DNA of 64,000 bases from positions 124,001 through 188,000 of the forward strand of contig NZ_BMUI01000002.1 in NCBI RefSeq assembly GCF_014650115.1. The letters run 5' to 3'. The notes beneath the pieces are model-generated. The model was not told the DNA's origin and made no database searches. It saw only the letters and a list, made by a program, of their open reading frames with translations. The position numbers and the translations under genes are program-made. Each line of letters begins with the position of its first letter. The stretch's first letter is position 1. The stretch is from Streptomyces olivaceoviridis (lineage in GTDB: Bacteria; Actinomycetota; Actinomycetes; Streptomycetales; Streptomycetaceae). Of the stretch, positions 1 through 7,822 are shown one piece after another.

Positions 1-632
1 CCGACCCGGCCCGGGGCCGCTGGCACGGCGACCTCGCCGAGGCACTCGTCCGGACCGGTGAAGCGGCCGAGGCGCAGGACGTCATCGACGTCAGCCGGGA
101 ACACGCGCTGCGGCTCGGCCGGGAGAGCGTCCTCGCCGTGCTCGACCGGTCCGAGGCGCTGGTGCGCGCCGCCCGGGGCGACCTGGAGGCCGCGCTCGCC
201 CAGCTGACGTCCGCTCAGGACCGGCTCGGCAAGCTCGGCTACGGCCTGGAGGAGGCACGGGCGGCGTTCGCGCTGGCCCGGCTGCGGGGCGGCCCACGGC
301 CCGGACCGGCGGTGTTCGACGAGGCCACCCGGATGTTCCGGCGCTGCCGGGCGCTGCCCTGGCTGCGCCAAGTGGACGAATCCCCGGCCACCGCCGAACC
401 GGAACCGGCGCCGGCCGTGCCTCAGGCGCCGGCCGTGCTGCACGCGCTGGCCGCGATGGAGCGTCAGGTCGCCGCGCTCGTCATGGAGGGCGCCACCAAC
501 CGGGAGATCGCGGCCCGGCTGTTCATCAGCGTGAAGACGGTGGAGGCGACCCTGACGCGGGTCTACCGCAAGCTGGGGATCCGTTCGCGGGTGGACATCG
601 TCCGATTGGCGGCAGGTCACCGCGCGCCCTGA
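1..632 (+). CDS. LuxR-family transcriptional regulator, C-terminal part
   Basis: The frame is open from the first bases of the window, so the start lies upstream. The visible part is an alpha-helical, TPR-like region rich in Ala, Arg and Leu, followed by a C-terminal LuxR helix-turn-helix of about 65 residues with the typical run TNREIAARLFISVKTVE and YRKLGIRSR. This order fits the large LAL-type LuxR regulators, which carry an N-terminal ATPase and a long TPR section, but the ATPase part is outside the window. The usual LTxxE opening of the HTH is replaced by LAAMER, a small divergence. The target is unknown. The gene precedes a secreted protease on the same strand, but the 210-base gap with its own dyads argues against one operon. 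Confidence 0.85.
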   Translation, partial: DPARGRWHGDLAEALVRTGEAAEAQDVIDVSREHALRLGRESVLAVLDRSEALVRAARGDLEAALAQLTSAQDRLGKLGYGLEEARAAFALARLRGGPRPGPAVFDEATRMFRRCRALPWLRQVDESPATAEPEPAPAVPQAPAVLHALAAMERQVAALVMEGATNREIAARLFISVKTVEATLTRVYRKLGIRSRVDIVRLAAGHRAP

Positions 633-678
633 GCGGTGCTCTTGTTAACTGAACCGGACCGAGGGTTTTCCCTCACCC

Positions 679-694
679 AACCCCCTAGGGGGTT
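679..694. promoter_or_regulatory. 16-bp perfect palindrome upstream of the protease gene
   Basis: AACCCCCTAGGGGGTT is a perfect palindrome in the gap between the LuxR gene and the protease. Just before it, at 661-674, lies GAGGG-TTTT-CCCTC. Together they could end the LuxR transcript or bind a dimeric regulator. There is no T-run and no known consensus match, so the role is open. Confidence 0.4.
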
Positions 695-756
695 CCCTCA
701 TTGGGAGCCAAGGGTTCCGGGTCCTAGCGTAATGGGCGTGCCGCTCGCCCGGGCAC

Positions 757-782
757 ATGGGGGTCGGTCCCGCGACCCCCAT
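757..782 (+). promoter_or_regulatory. Stem-loop in the leader of the trypsin gene
   Basis: A perfect 10-bp inverted repeat (ATGGGGGTCG, six-base loop, CGACCCCCAT) lies about 60 bases before the protease start codon. It would form a strong hairpin in the 5' untranslated RNA, or be an operator if transcription begins downstream. Only the dyad is seen; the function is inferred. Confidence 0.4.
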
Positions 783-842
783 GCAAACCCCCCACACAGA
801 CCCGCGCGACCCCCCACCGGTGCAACCCCACTGAGGAGACTC

Positions 843-1634
843 ATGTTCGGGCTCACACGTGCAAGAAAGACCGCCGCGACCGTGGTGGCCACCGCCGCCG
901 CAGCGGCGTCCGCGCTGCTCGCCTCCCCCACGGCGAGCGCCGCCCCTCAGCCCATCGTCGGCGGTACGACCACCACGACGACCGCGTACCCGTTCATGAT
1001 GCAGATCACGGACGCGTCCCAGAACCAGTTCTGCGGCGGCACCCTGGTGGCGCCCAAGAAGGTGGTGACGGCCGCGCACTGCATGGTCGGCGAGACCACG
1101 AGCAGCGTCCGCGTGGTCGGCGGCCGGACCTACCTCAACGGCACCAACGGCACGGTGAGCCGGGTCAGCGGCATCTGGATCAACCCGGACTACACGGACG
1201 CCACCAACGGCGACGACGTGGCCGTGCTGACCCTCTCGACGTCGATGCCGTACACCACGGCGAAATACGTCTCCTCCTCCCAGACGAGCGTGTACGCGGC
1301 CGGCACCACCGCCCGCATCCTCGGCTGGGGGACCACCTCGGAGAACGGCGGCTCCTCCAACCAGCTGCGGACCGCGACCGTCCCGGTCGTGTCCGACTCC
1401 GGCTGCCGCTCCTCCTACGGTTCGGACTTCGTCCAGTCCGACATGGTTTGCGCCGGATACACGTCCGGCGGCGTGGACACCTGCCAGGGCGACAGCGGCG
1501 GTCCCCTGCTCATCGGGGGCGTCCTGGCAGGGATCACTTCCTGGGGCGAGGGGTGCGCGGAGGCCGGTTACCCGGGTGTCTACACCCGGCTGACCACCTT
1601 CTCGGACCTGGTGACCGCTCAGGTCGGCTCGTGA
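843..1634 (+). CDS. Secreted trypsin-like serine protease (S1 family)
   Basis: This is a 263-residue pre-proenzyme of the Streptomyces trypsin type. Residues 1-33 form a secretion signal with Arg/Lys near the start and a long Ala-rich core ending ASA. A four-residue propeptide APQP follows, then the mature N-terminus IVGG at 38. The catalytic His is in TAAHC (about 79), Asp in GDDVAVL and Ser in GDSGGP. The residue six before that Ser is Asp ([10 protein letters not shown]), which predicts cleavage after Arg/Lys. Cys pairs match the family. The ATG at 843 was chosen because GAGGAG lies at 833-838 and it gives a clean signal peptide; the longer in-frame start does not. A strong terminator follows, so it is probably monocistronic. 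It likely digests extracellular protein or processes other secreted proenzymes. Confidence 0.93.
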   Translation: MFGLTRARKTAATVVATAAAAASALLASPTASAAPQPIVGGTTTTTTAYPFMMQITDASQNQFCGGTLVAPKKVVTAAHCMVGETTSSVRVVGGRTYLNGTNGTVSRVSGIWINPDYTDATNGDDVAVLTLSTSMPYTTAKYVSSSQTSVYAAGTTARILGWGTTSENGGSSNQLRTATVPVVSDSGCRSSYGSDFVQSDMVCAGYTSGGVDTCQGDSGGPLLIGGVLAGITSWGEGCAEAGYPGVYTRLTTFSDLVTAQVGS

Positions 1635-1672
1635 CCCGGAAGACTTCCCGAGCACCCCTCGGGTGACGGCCG

Positions 1673-1713
1673 GGGGGCGTTGCGGGCCACCACGAGCGGC
1701 CCGCAACGCCCCC
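1673..1713. terminator. Strong intrinsic terminator after the trypsin gene
   Basis: A perfect 16-bp stem (arms ending GCGTTGCGGGCC and GGCCCGCAACGC, extended by five G-C pairs) with a nine-base loop lies 39 bases after the protease stop. It also sits beyond the 3' end of the opposing winged-helix remnant, so it may work in both directions. Like many Streptomyces terminators it has no clear U-tract. Confidence 0.8.
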
Positions 1714-1740
1714 TCTCCACTGCCGGCCGCGGTGCGCGGG

Positions 1741-2495
1741 CGGCACGACGCGGGTCCGGTCGGCGTGGGAGAGCGGGAGGTTGTCGAACTCGGGCAGGAA
1801 GCGGGGCGGTGCGGGGGTGGCCGGATCGGGACGCGGGGGGTCGGGGAGGTCGAAGAGTTCGACGCCGTCCGGGTCACGGAAGGTCAGCAACCGGGGGGCA
1901 GGCGTTCGAAGGCGGGCCCCAGGCGGGTGAGTCCGGCCCAGGTCCGCATGTCCCGCACGGAGGCGGGGCCGAAGACGGCGAGATGACGCAGGACCACGGC
2001 GTCCGGCGCGGGGGCGGGTTCGGCGGGACGGCCCGGCCGGCGCTCGGCGGTGGTGCGGGCGACCTGGCCGCTCCCGCCCCACAGACCGCGCGGGGTCACC
2101 TGGACGAGCGGGAGCGTGCGGCGGGCCGCGACTGCGAGGGCCCGCGGGTCGGCGTCCGGCCACTCGGCGCCGAGCACCCCGCGCAACCGGGCCGTGGTCC
2201 GCGGCCCGGCCTCCACCAGTTCCCGGGCGACGGCCGCGAGCCGGTCCGGGTCGACACCGGTCAGTCCCGTGCGGAAGGTGCCCAGCTCGCGGTCGCGGGC
2301 CGGCTGGACGAAGGGCCGCGGGGCGCGGCAGTCGCCGGCGGTGTGGGTGTGGATCGCGGAGCGCGGCGTGACGACACGGGCCACGTCCCGGCCGGCCATG
2401 AGCGCGGACAGCCGCTCCGGCGCGAAACCGCGCGCGGACCGGCTCAGCAGGAGCCGCCGGGCGAGGGTGGCGCGGTTCAGCGCACGGACGTCCAT
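1741..2495 (-). pseudogene. Winged-helix DNA-binding domain protein, frameshifted and 3'-truncated
   Basis: The reading frame from the ATG at 2495 ([15 protein letters not shown]) matches the start of the winged-helix 'AlkZ-like' family of Actinobacteria, usually about 370 residues. It runs well through [13 protein letters not shown] and [16 protein letters not shown], then stops at 1884. The expected continuation ([19 protein letters not shown], then [18 protein letters not shown]) is present at once in another frame. Adding one base to the G run at 1893-1898 (C run in the coding sense) restores it. After HADRTRV, near 1741, similarity ends and about 100 C-terminal residues are missing, next to the terminator at 1673-1713. 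So there is one indel plus a true 3' deletion. Related proteins are linked to DNA-damage tolerance; function here is probably lost. Confidence 0.8.
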
Positions 2496-2672
2496 GACCG
2501 GCGCGCTTCCCGGACCGCTCCGGACACCGCTGTGCTTCCCGCTGCTCCGGGTCATGGCCGCACGCTGACGCCCCTCGCGGACAACGCCTGTCCGCGATGC
2601 CCGGCGGTTGTCGCTCCGCCGTCGCCTGTGGTGTCGTACCCGGAGATCAAGGACTCTGCGGGAGGAGCGGAC

Positions 2673-3515
2673 ATGGGCGAGGCGTTGGTGCTGGGCGGCG
2701 GGGGTGTCGGTGGGATCGCCTGGACCACCGGAGTGCTGACGGGGCTCGCCGAGGCCGGGCGGGACGTGACCGGCGCCGGTCTGCTCGTGGGGACCTCCGC
2801 CGGGTCCACCGTGGCGGCGCAGGTGGGCAGCGGGCTGGATCTGGAAGAGCTGTACGCCCGGCAGGTGGATCCCGCCCGGCAGGCCGCCGAGATCATGGCC
2901 GAGATGGACCTGGAGAAGTTCGCGGCGGAGATCGGCGCGGACATGGAATCGGCCGCGTCCATGACGGAGTTGCGGCGCGCGGTCGGGCGGCGGGCCCTGG
3001 ACGCGCGGACGGTCTCCGAGGCGGAGCGCCGCGCGGTGATCGAGTCCCGGCTGCCGTCCCACGGGTGGCCGGAGCGCGCGTTGAAGATCGTCGCGGTGGA
3101 CGCGGAGAGCGGTGAGCCGCGGATCTTCGACCGGGCCTCGGGCGTGCCGCTGGTCGACGCGGTCGCCGCGAGCTGCGCCGTGCCGGGCGTGTGGCCGCCG
3201 GTGACGATCGGCGGGCGCCGGTACGTGGACGGCGGGGTGCGGTCCGTCGCCAACGCCGACCTCGCCACCGGTGCCGACCGGGTGCTGGTGCTGGTGCCGC
3301 TGGGCGCCGCCGAGCCCTTCCCCAGCGAACGGCCGCTGGAGCGGTCCGTGGCGGAGCTGCGCGCGGGGGGTGCCGAGGTCGTGGTCGTCGCGCCCGACGA
3401 GGCGTCCGCCAAGGCGATCGGCGACGACGCCCTCGACCCGGCCACCCGCGGCCCGGCCGCCGAGGCGGGCCGCGTCCAGGGCCGCGCGCTCACGCTGCCC
3501 TGGACGCGGGACTGA
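2673..3515 (+). CDS. Patatin-like phospholipase / acyl hydrolase
   Basis: The 280-residue protein has all patatin landmarks. These are a glycine-rich oxyanion loop near the N-terminus (LVLGGGGVGGIAW, about 5-17), the nucleophile elbow GTSAGS (Ser about 43), and the catalytic Asp in a DGG motif (YVDGGVRSVANAD, about 190). A Ser-Asp dyad hydrolyses acyl ester bonds of lipids. There is no signal peptide, so it is cytoplasmic or peripheral. The start is the ATG at 2673 with GGAGGAG 7-13 bases upstream. It stands alone, divergent from the winged-helix remnant and convergent with the solute-binding protein gene. Substrate is unknown. Confidence 0.9.
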   Translation: MGEALVLGGGGVGGIAWTTGVLTGLAEAGRDVTGAGLLVGTSAGSTVAAQVGSGLDLEELYARQVDPARQAAEIMAEMDLEKFAAEIGADMESAASMTELRRAVGRRALDARTVSEAERRAVIESRLPSHGWPERALKIVAVDAESGEPRIFDRASGVPLVDAVAASCAVPGVWPPVTIGGRRYVDGGVRSVANADLATGADRVLVLVPLGAAEPFPSERPLERSVAELRAGGAEVVVVAPDEASAKAIGDDALDPATRGPAAEAGRVQGRALTLPWTRD

Positions 3516-3646
3516 CCGGGCCCGTACGCCGGCGGGTTCACGGGGCACGGCCGCGGGCCGAGGGCGGCCTGCCCGTACGCCGCCGGGGCGTGACGCGCGG
3601 TCGTGCCCTGACGGCGCCCCGCCGCGCGGCGGCCGTTGACGCCGTT

Positions 3647-3751
3647 GACGGCGTACGGGCGCACACCGACGGCTTCACGGCGTGCGCCCGCATCCGCCAC
3701 AGCCGTGGCCGCGCGCCGGCCGTTCACGGCGCGCGGTCGCACACCGACGGC
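3647..3751. repeat. Degenerate tandem repeats at the 3' end of the solute-binding protein gene
   Basis: A 27-base unit containing GCACACCGACGGC occurs at 3725-3751, where it encodes the last residues and stop of the minus-strand binding-protein gene. It recurs at 3647-3673 with four mismatches. A weaker, partial copy starts near 3674 (TTCACGGCGTGCGCCCGC). The pattern suggests local slippage duplication of the gene end. The stretch 3516-3723 holds no other gene that I can support. Confidence 0.5.
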
Positions 3752-5043
3752 AGCCAGGTCAGGCCCGGGGTGCGGCCGAGGGTGTCCAGGGAGTGCAGGA
3801 GGTCGTCCAAGTGGCCGGGGTGGGCGAGGAATTCGATCGCCGCCTCGGCGAACGCGTCCCGTACCGCGGGCGGCATCGCGTCGGAGGCGTCGAAGCAGTG
3901 CACGGCCCGCCGGTCGCGGAGGGTGAGCGCCAGGGAGCGGCGCCAGTCCGGGTCGGTGCCGCCGGCGGGCGGGACGCCGGTGTGGACGGAGAACCCGGAC
4001 TGCTGGGCGCTCCAGGCGCGTTGGGCGTCGGCGGAGGCGAGGTACCGGATCAGCTTCCTGGCCGCCGGGGTGGCGTGCAGCAGGGCGACCAGGTCCCCGG
4101 AGACCTCCCACGCGCGGTTGGCGGGGGCGCCGAGGAGCAGCCGGGCGGAGGGGTCGTAACGGCCGTCGGCGTCCTTCCAGGCGTGCTGGCGGCCCCGGAT
4201 GAACGACGCCTGGTGCTCCAGCGTGCAGCCCCGCGGGCTCGCGGTGACCGGTCGTGACGCCGCCTCGTACGGCGTCTTCAGGGCCCGCCGGACGAGGTCC
4301 GGGTCGCCTCCCGCGCCGACCAGGTCACGCCAGGTGGTCCAGGCCGTCCTGACCTGCTTCGATCTCCAGGGCAGCGCGCCGCGTGCCCACTGCTCGTAGA
4401 CGCCCGGACCGTACCGTTGCAGCAGGATGTCCTCGATCCAGTCGGTGCCGGGCCAGCCGCTGGTGGCACCCGAGCCCATGCCGACGCACCACGCGGCCGG
4501 CCGGTGCGCCGCCTGCTGCCGCTCCTGCTCCCCGACGCCGGCCGGGTACCAGACGATGCTCTTCAGGTCGGCCTTCAGGGGGAACCAGTACACGTGCCCG
4601 TCCGCGAGCGGCATGGCCCAGGACGGGCCGAAGTGCGCCTGGTCCACCAGGTCTTCCAGCGGCAGCAGGTGCTTCTGCCGGGCGTACTCGGCGAGTTCGC
4701 CGGGGCCGGTGAGCACCACGACATCGGGCGGCGTCCCGGCCTCGACGTCGGCGCCGAGCACCTGGCTCTCGGCGTTGCTGCCCTGGTAGTCGACATGGAT
4801 GCGGTACTTCCGCTCGAACGGCTCGACGACCGCCTTCCGGAAGTTGTCCTCGTCCTCGCCGGTCCAGTTGGCCAGCAGGGTGACGGTCGGCTCCTGCCCG
4901 AGGGCGCGTACGCCCACCATGACGGCCGCCGCCAGCAGGGCCAGGCAGCTCGCGACCACCGTGACGATGCGGACCGGGCGGCGGGAGGGGCGGGACCGGG
5001 TGCCGGGGGCGGCCGTCGCGGAGCCGCCGGGGCGCGCGTTCAC
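3724..5043 (-). CDS. Membrane-anchored extracellular solute-binding protein (ABC-type, sugar-binding class)
   Basis: The 439-residue protein has a basic N-terminus (about 1-25), one hydrophobic segment (VVASCLALLAAAVMVGV) and then a periplasmic-binding-protein fold: TVTLLANWTGEDEDNFRKAV, the stretch VVEPFERKYRIHVDYQGSNAE, and PPDVVVLTGPGELAEYA. This resembles family 1 (carbohydrate) binding proteins. There is no lipobox Cys, so it is probably tethered by an uncleaved helix. No ABC permease or ATPase lies nearby. It is the last gene of the five-gene operon, and its GTG start overlaps the TGA of the four-TM gene (GTGA). By position it parallels GlnH, the binding protein that feeds the mycobacterial PknG system, although the fold class looks different. 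I infer a ligand sensor rather than an importer. Confidence 0.85.
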   Translation of the reverse strand: MNARPGGSATAAPGTRSRPSRRPVRIVTVVASCLALLAAAVMVGVRALGQEPTVTLLANWTGEDEDNFRKAVVEPFERKYRIHVDYQGSNAESQVLGADVEAGTPPDVVVLTGPGELAEYARQKHLLPLEDLVDQAHFGPSWAMPLADGHVYWFPLKADLKSIVWYPAGVGEQERQQAAHRPAAWCVGMGSGATSGWPGTDWIEDILLQRYGPGVYEQWARGALPWRSKQVRTAWTTWRDLVGAGGDPDLVRRALKTPYEAASRPVTASPRGCTLEHQASFIRGRQHAWKDADGRYDPSARLLLGAPANRAWEVSGDLVALLHATPAARKLIRYLASADAQRAWSAQQSGFSVHTGVPPAGGTDPDWRRSLALTLRDRRAVHCFDASDAMPPAVRDAFAEAAIEFLAHPGHLDDLLHSLDTLGRTPGLTWLPSVCDRAP

Positions 5044-6134
5044 CGGGGCCTGAACCGGTAGTCGTCGATGTGCCGCCGCAGGCCCGTCTCGGCCAGTGCC
5101 ATCAGCAGGACGCCTCCTATCAGGATCCACACCGCCGCCGACGCGCGGAAGCCGGTGTGCGCCAGATACGAGGCGGTGTCCCGCCCCGCGACGGGTATCA
5201 GCCGCCCGGGCAGCGGGCTGTCGAGCAGCTGCCGGGTGTCCGCCATCCCCCGCTGGGTCCATACGGTGAACACCACGGCGGTGGCGACACCGGCCGCCGA
5301 CAATGCCAGGGCGGCCAGGAGCCGGCGGTTGTACCGGCGCCGGAAGCGGCGGCGCAGGAAGAGCTGGGTCTCCAGCAGCGCGGCGCAGAGGGCGAGGGCC
5401 AGCAGCAGGGTGATGCTCCAGGCGAGCCACAGCAGCGGGCCGAACGAGGTCTGCCGGTGCACGGCCGCCCGCTGCTGCCGTTGCAGCGCCTTCAGGCGGT
5501 CCTGTATGCCCGTGCCCTTCTCCGTCAGGATGCTGGTGGCATAGCTGCGGTAGGCCTCGCGCAACAGGCTGCCGTCCGGCTGGAGCTGGGACTTCTGGAC
5601 CTTGACCGCGTAGACCGTGATCAGCCCGGCGATCGTCTGGAGGGCCTGCCGGCCCGCCGGGCCGCCCACGTCGTCGTCCGCGGCGGCGGCCGACAGGCTC
5701 TGCGCGGCGACCGAGATCTGCTTCTGGAAGTCGCTGGTCGGGGCGGGTGCGCCGGCGTCCCGTTCGGCCTGGCCGAGCGCGTACAGCGCGGTGTCCAGGG
5801 ACAGGACGGCCGGGGCGCTGGAGGTGCGCAGCGGGTTCGCGTCCCCGTGCACGCCCTGGTACGACACGAACAGCGACAGCGCGAGCAGGGCCGACAGGGC
5901 CAGCAGCAGGCGGTGGCGGACGGTCAGGTCGTGGGCGGTCGTGCTGCCGCCGTCCGCCGGGCGCGGCCCGGTACCGGGGAGCCGGACCCACGGGCGGGCG
6001 AGGCGGCGCGGCGCCCCGCCGAGGGCGCGGCGGTCGGCGGGGCGGGCCCGTGCGGGGCGTGGGCTGGGCGGGGCCGCCGGCTGCGCGCCGGTCGCGGAGC
6101 CGGTGCCGGGTGTCGTCCCCCTGCCGTTGGTCAT
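5040..6134 (-). CDS. Four-TM membrane protein, GlnX-like signalling partner (inferred)
   Basis: This 364-residue protein has a Pro/Ala/Arg-rich cytoplasmic N-terminus. A first membrane helix follows (LLALSALLALSLFVSYQGV), then an external domain of about 120 residues rich in Ala/Gln. Three more helices come next (LLWLAWSITLLLALALCAAL, LAALALSAAGVATAVVFTVW, SAAVWILIGGVLLMALAE), then a short tail. The topology (one helix, a large outer helical domain, three helices) recalls GlnX, which links an external binding protein to PknG in mycobacteria. Sequence identity to GlnX cannot be judged here. The ATG at 6134 overlaps the stop of the VWA gene (ATGA), indicating translational coupling. It most likely couples the anchored binding protein to the cytoplasmic kinase. 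Confidence 0.75.
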   Translation of the reverse strand: MTNGRGTTPGTGSATGAQPAAPPSPRPARARPADRRALGGAPRRLARPWVRLPGTGPRPADGGSTTAHDLTVRHRLLLALSALLALSLFVSYQGVHGDANPLRTSSAPAVLSLDTALYALGQAERDAGAPAPTSDFQKQISVAAQSLSAAAADDDVGGPAGRQALQTIAGLITVYAVKVQKSQLQPDGSLLREAYRSYATSILTEKGTGIQDRLKALQRQQRAAVHRQTSFGPLLWLAWSITLLLALALCAALLETQLFLRRRFRRRYNRRLLAALALSAAGVATAVVFTVWTQRGMADTRQLLDSPLPGRLIPVAGRDTASYLAHTGFRASAAVWILIGGVLLMALAETGLRRHIDDYRFRPR

Positions 6135-7750
6135 GCGGGCGCCCCTCTCAGCGGCCGGCCGCACCTGCCGCCGCAGTAGACGGAGTCGGCCGGACCGAGC
6201 CACTCGCAGCCCGGACACTCGACGAGTCCGTCGGGGCGGACGGGGAGGGACGGACCGGCGGAACCGGGCGGGACGGCTCCCCGAGGCGCACCGGAGCCCG
6301 GTGGGGTGCCGGAACCCGGTGGGGTCCCGGCGCCCTCGGCGCTCCGTGCGGCGGCACCGCCCTCCGCCGAGCCCTCCGCCGAGCCCACCGACGGCTGTTC
6401 CGGTGGCGTCGTCAGGGCGCTGGAGAGGATCAGGTGCTGCCAGTCGACGTCCTTCAGCCCGGTCCGGACCCGGCCGGTGCCCGGCGCCGCCTCGATCAGC
6501 CGGAGCGCGCCGAGCAGGTGGGTGTCGCCCAGTTCGGCGGCCAGCGCGAGCGCGCGGGTGAGTTCCCGGTCCGCGGTGTCACGGCCGTCCGTGCCGCGCA
6601 GCCAGGCCCGGTAGGCACCGGCGACGGCGGCGCTCGCCTGCTGGTACAGCTCGTGCCGGCGGACCCCGGGATGCTGCCGGGAGGCGTCCAGCGGGTTGTC
6701 GGTCCAGCGCACCAGGACGGGCTGCGGCGCGGGCAGCCGTACCGGCCGGCCGAAGTCGGGTACGTCGATCTCCACGGCGGCGAGCTGGAGGTCCTCGCCG
6801 GTCTCGCGGCCGGTCGGGTCGGCGGTCAGGACGACCTGGAAGTGCCGTACCTCGTCGCCCCAGGCGCGGGTGACGTACTCCGCGCCGCGCCCGCCGGAGC
6901 CGGCCGGGACGGGCGGCAGTTCCTGTTCGCTCGGCACGACCTGCTTGACCTGACGGATCACCGTGCCCGGGGTGGGGGTGAGCCGGATGCGCAGCTCGGG
7001 TACCGCCGTGCCGAGCAGTCCGGCCACCAACTCCTCGTAGGCGGCGGTCAGTTCGGACTCGGCGCGGACGGCGCGGGCGCGGCCGTGCAGCCGCCGGGTG
7101 ATGCGCAGCAGCAGGTCGGCGTCCCAGTCCTCGCCGATGCCCCAGGCGTCGCAGACGAACCGTCCCTCGCAGGCGTCGAGCGCGGTCTCCAGGGACATGG
7201 CGGCCCGGTGGTCGTGCTCGTTGCGCCCGTCGGTGAGCAGCAGGACGTGTTTCACGGGGGCGGGGTGGTCCTTCAGCAGCCACCGGGCGAGGTCGAGCCA
7301 GGTGCCGATGGCGGTGCCGCCGTCCGCGTCCAGGATGCGTACGGCGCGTTCGGCGGCCTCGCGTTCGCCGGGACCGGCGACGGCGAGCACCGCGCTGCCG
7401 GCTCCGGGGTGGACGAGGGTGGCGTCGAACCGTCCGGAGAGCACGGCGAACGCGGTGCCGTCGGGCAGCATCCGGACCGCCGCGACGGTGGCGTCCTTGG
7501 CCGCGTGCAGTTTGGCGGCGGGGTGGAGCATCGAGCGGGAGGTGTCGACGATCAGCACCTCGGCGAGCGCGGGCCCGGTACCGGGCACGGGCGCGCCGGG
7601 GTGTCCCGGGCGGCCCCGGCTCCTGACCCCGATCTCCAGGATGGCGTGCATCTCCGGGTCGCGGTGCCGCCCGGCGGGGTCCGGCGCGACCGGCAGTTCC
7701 TTCTGCTGGCCGACCGCGAGCGTCACCTCGGTCTCCTCGGCCACGGTCAT
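6131..7750 (-). CDS. VWA-domain protein with C-terminal zinc ribbon
   Basis: The 539-residue cytoplasmic protein carries a von Willebrand A domain at about 62-235 with a complete metal-ion-dependent adhesion site: DTSRS at 69-73, the Thr in GGTAIG, and the Asp in LLTDGRNEHD. A beta-rich middle section follows, then a disordered Pro/Gly/Ser stretch. The protein ends with a short Cys-rich ribbon (CPGCEW near 513 and CGGRCGRPL near the end). VWA domains with an intact MIDAS scaffold metal-dependent protein contacts. The gene lies 72 bases downstream of the kinase and overlaps the membrane-protein gene, so it is probably a substrate or scaffold of the PknG-like kinase. Confidence 0.88.
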   Translation of the reverse strand: MTVAEETEVTLAVGQQKELPVAPDPAGRHRDPEMHAILEIGVRSRGRPGHPGAPVPGTGPALAEVLIVDTSRSMLHPAAKLHAAKDATVAAVRMLPDGTAFAVLSGRFDATLVHPGAGSAVLAVAGPGEREAAERAVRILDADGGTAIGTWLDLARWLLKDHPAPVKHVLLLTDGRNEHDHRAAMSLETALDACEGRFVCDAWGIGEDWDADLLLRITRRLHGRARAVRAESELTAAYEELVAGLLGTAVPELRIRLTPTPGTVIRQVKQVVPSEQELPPVPAGSGGRGAEYVTRAWGDEVRHFQVVLTADPTGRETGEDLQLAAVEIDVPDFGRPVRLPAPQPVLVRWTDNPLDASRQHPGVRRHELYQQASAAVAGAYRAWLRGTDGRDTADRELTRALALAAELGDTHLLGALRLIEAAPGTGRVRTGLKDVDWQHLILSSALTTPPEQPSVGSAEGSAEGGAAARSAEGAGTPPGSGTPPGSGAPRGAVPPGSAGPSLPVRPDGLVECPGCEWLGPADSVYCGGRCGRPLRGAPA

Positions 7751-7822
7751 CGCTGCCTCTTCCCAAGTGGTCCAGAAGGTCGTCCCCTGCGGGCGTCGGG
7801 CTCCCGGAGGGCCGTGCGGGGT

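Noticed and set aside
1680..2672. An upstream extension of the patatin frame
   Set aside because: The patatin domain begins at 2673 with its own ribosome site; the upstream part is antisense to the winged-helix remnant.
3647..3751. Possible CRISPR-like array
   Set aside because: Only two or three imperfect copies, without regular spacers or cas genes.
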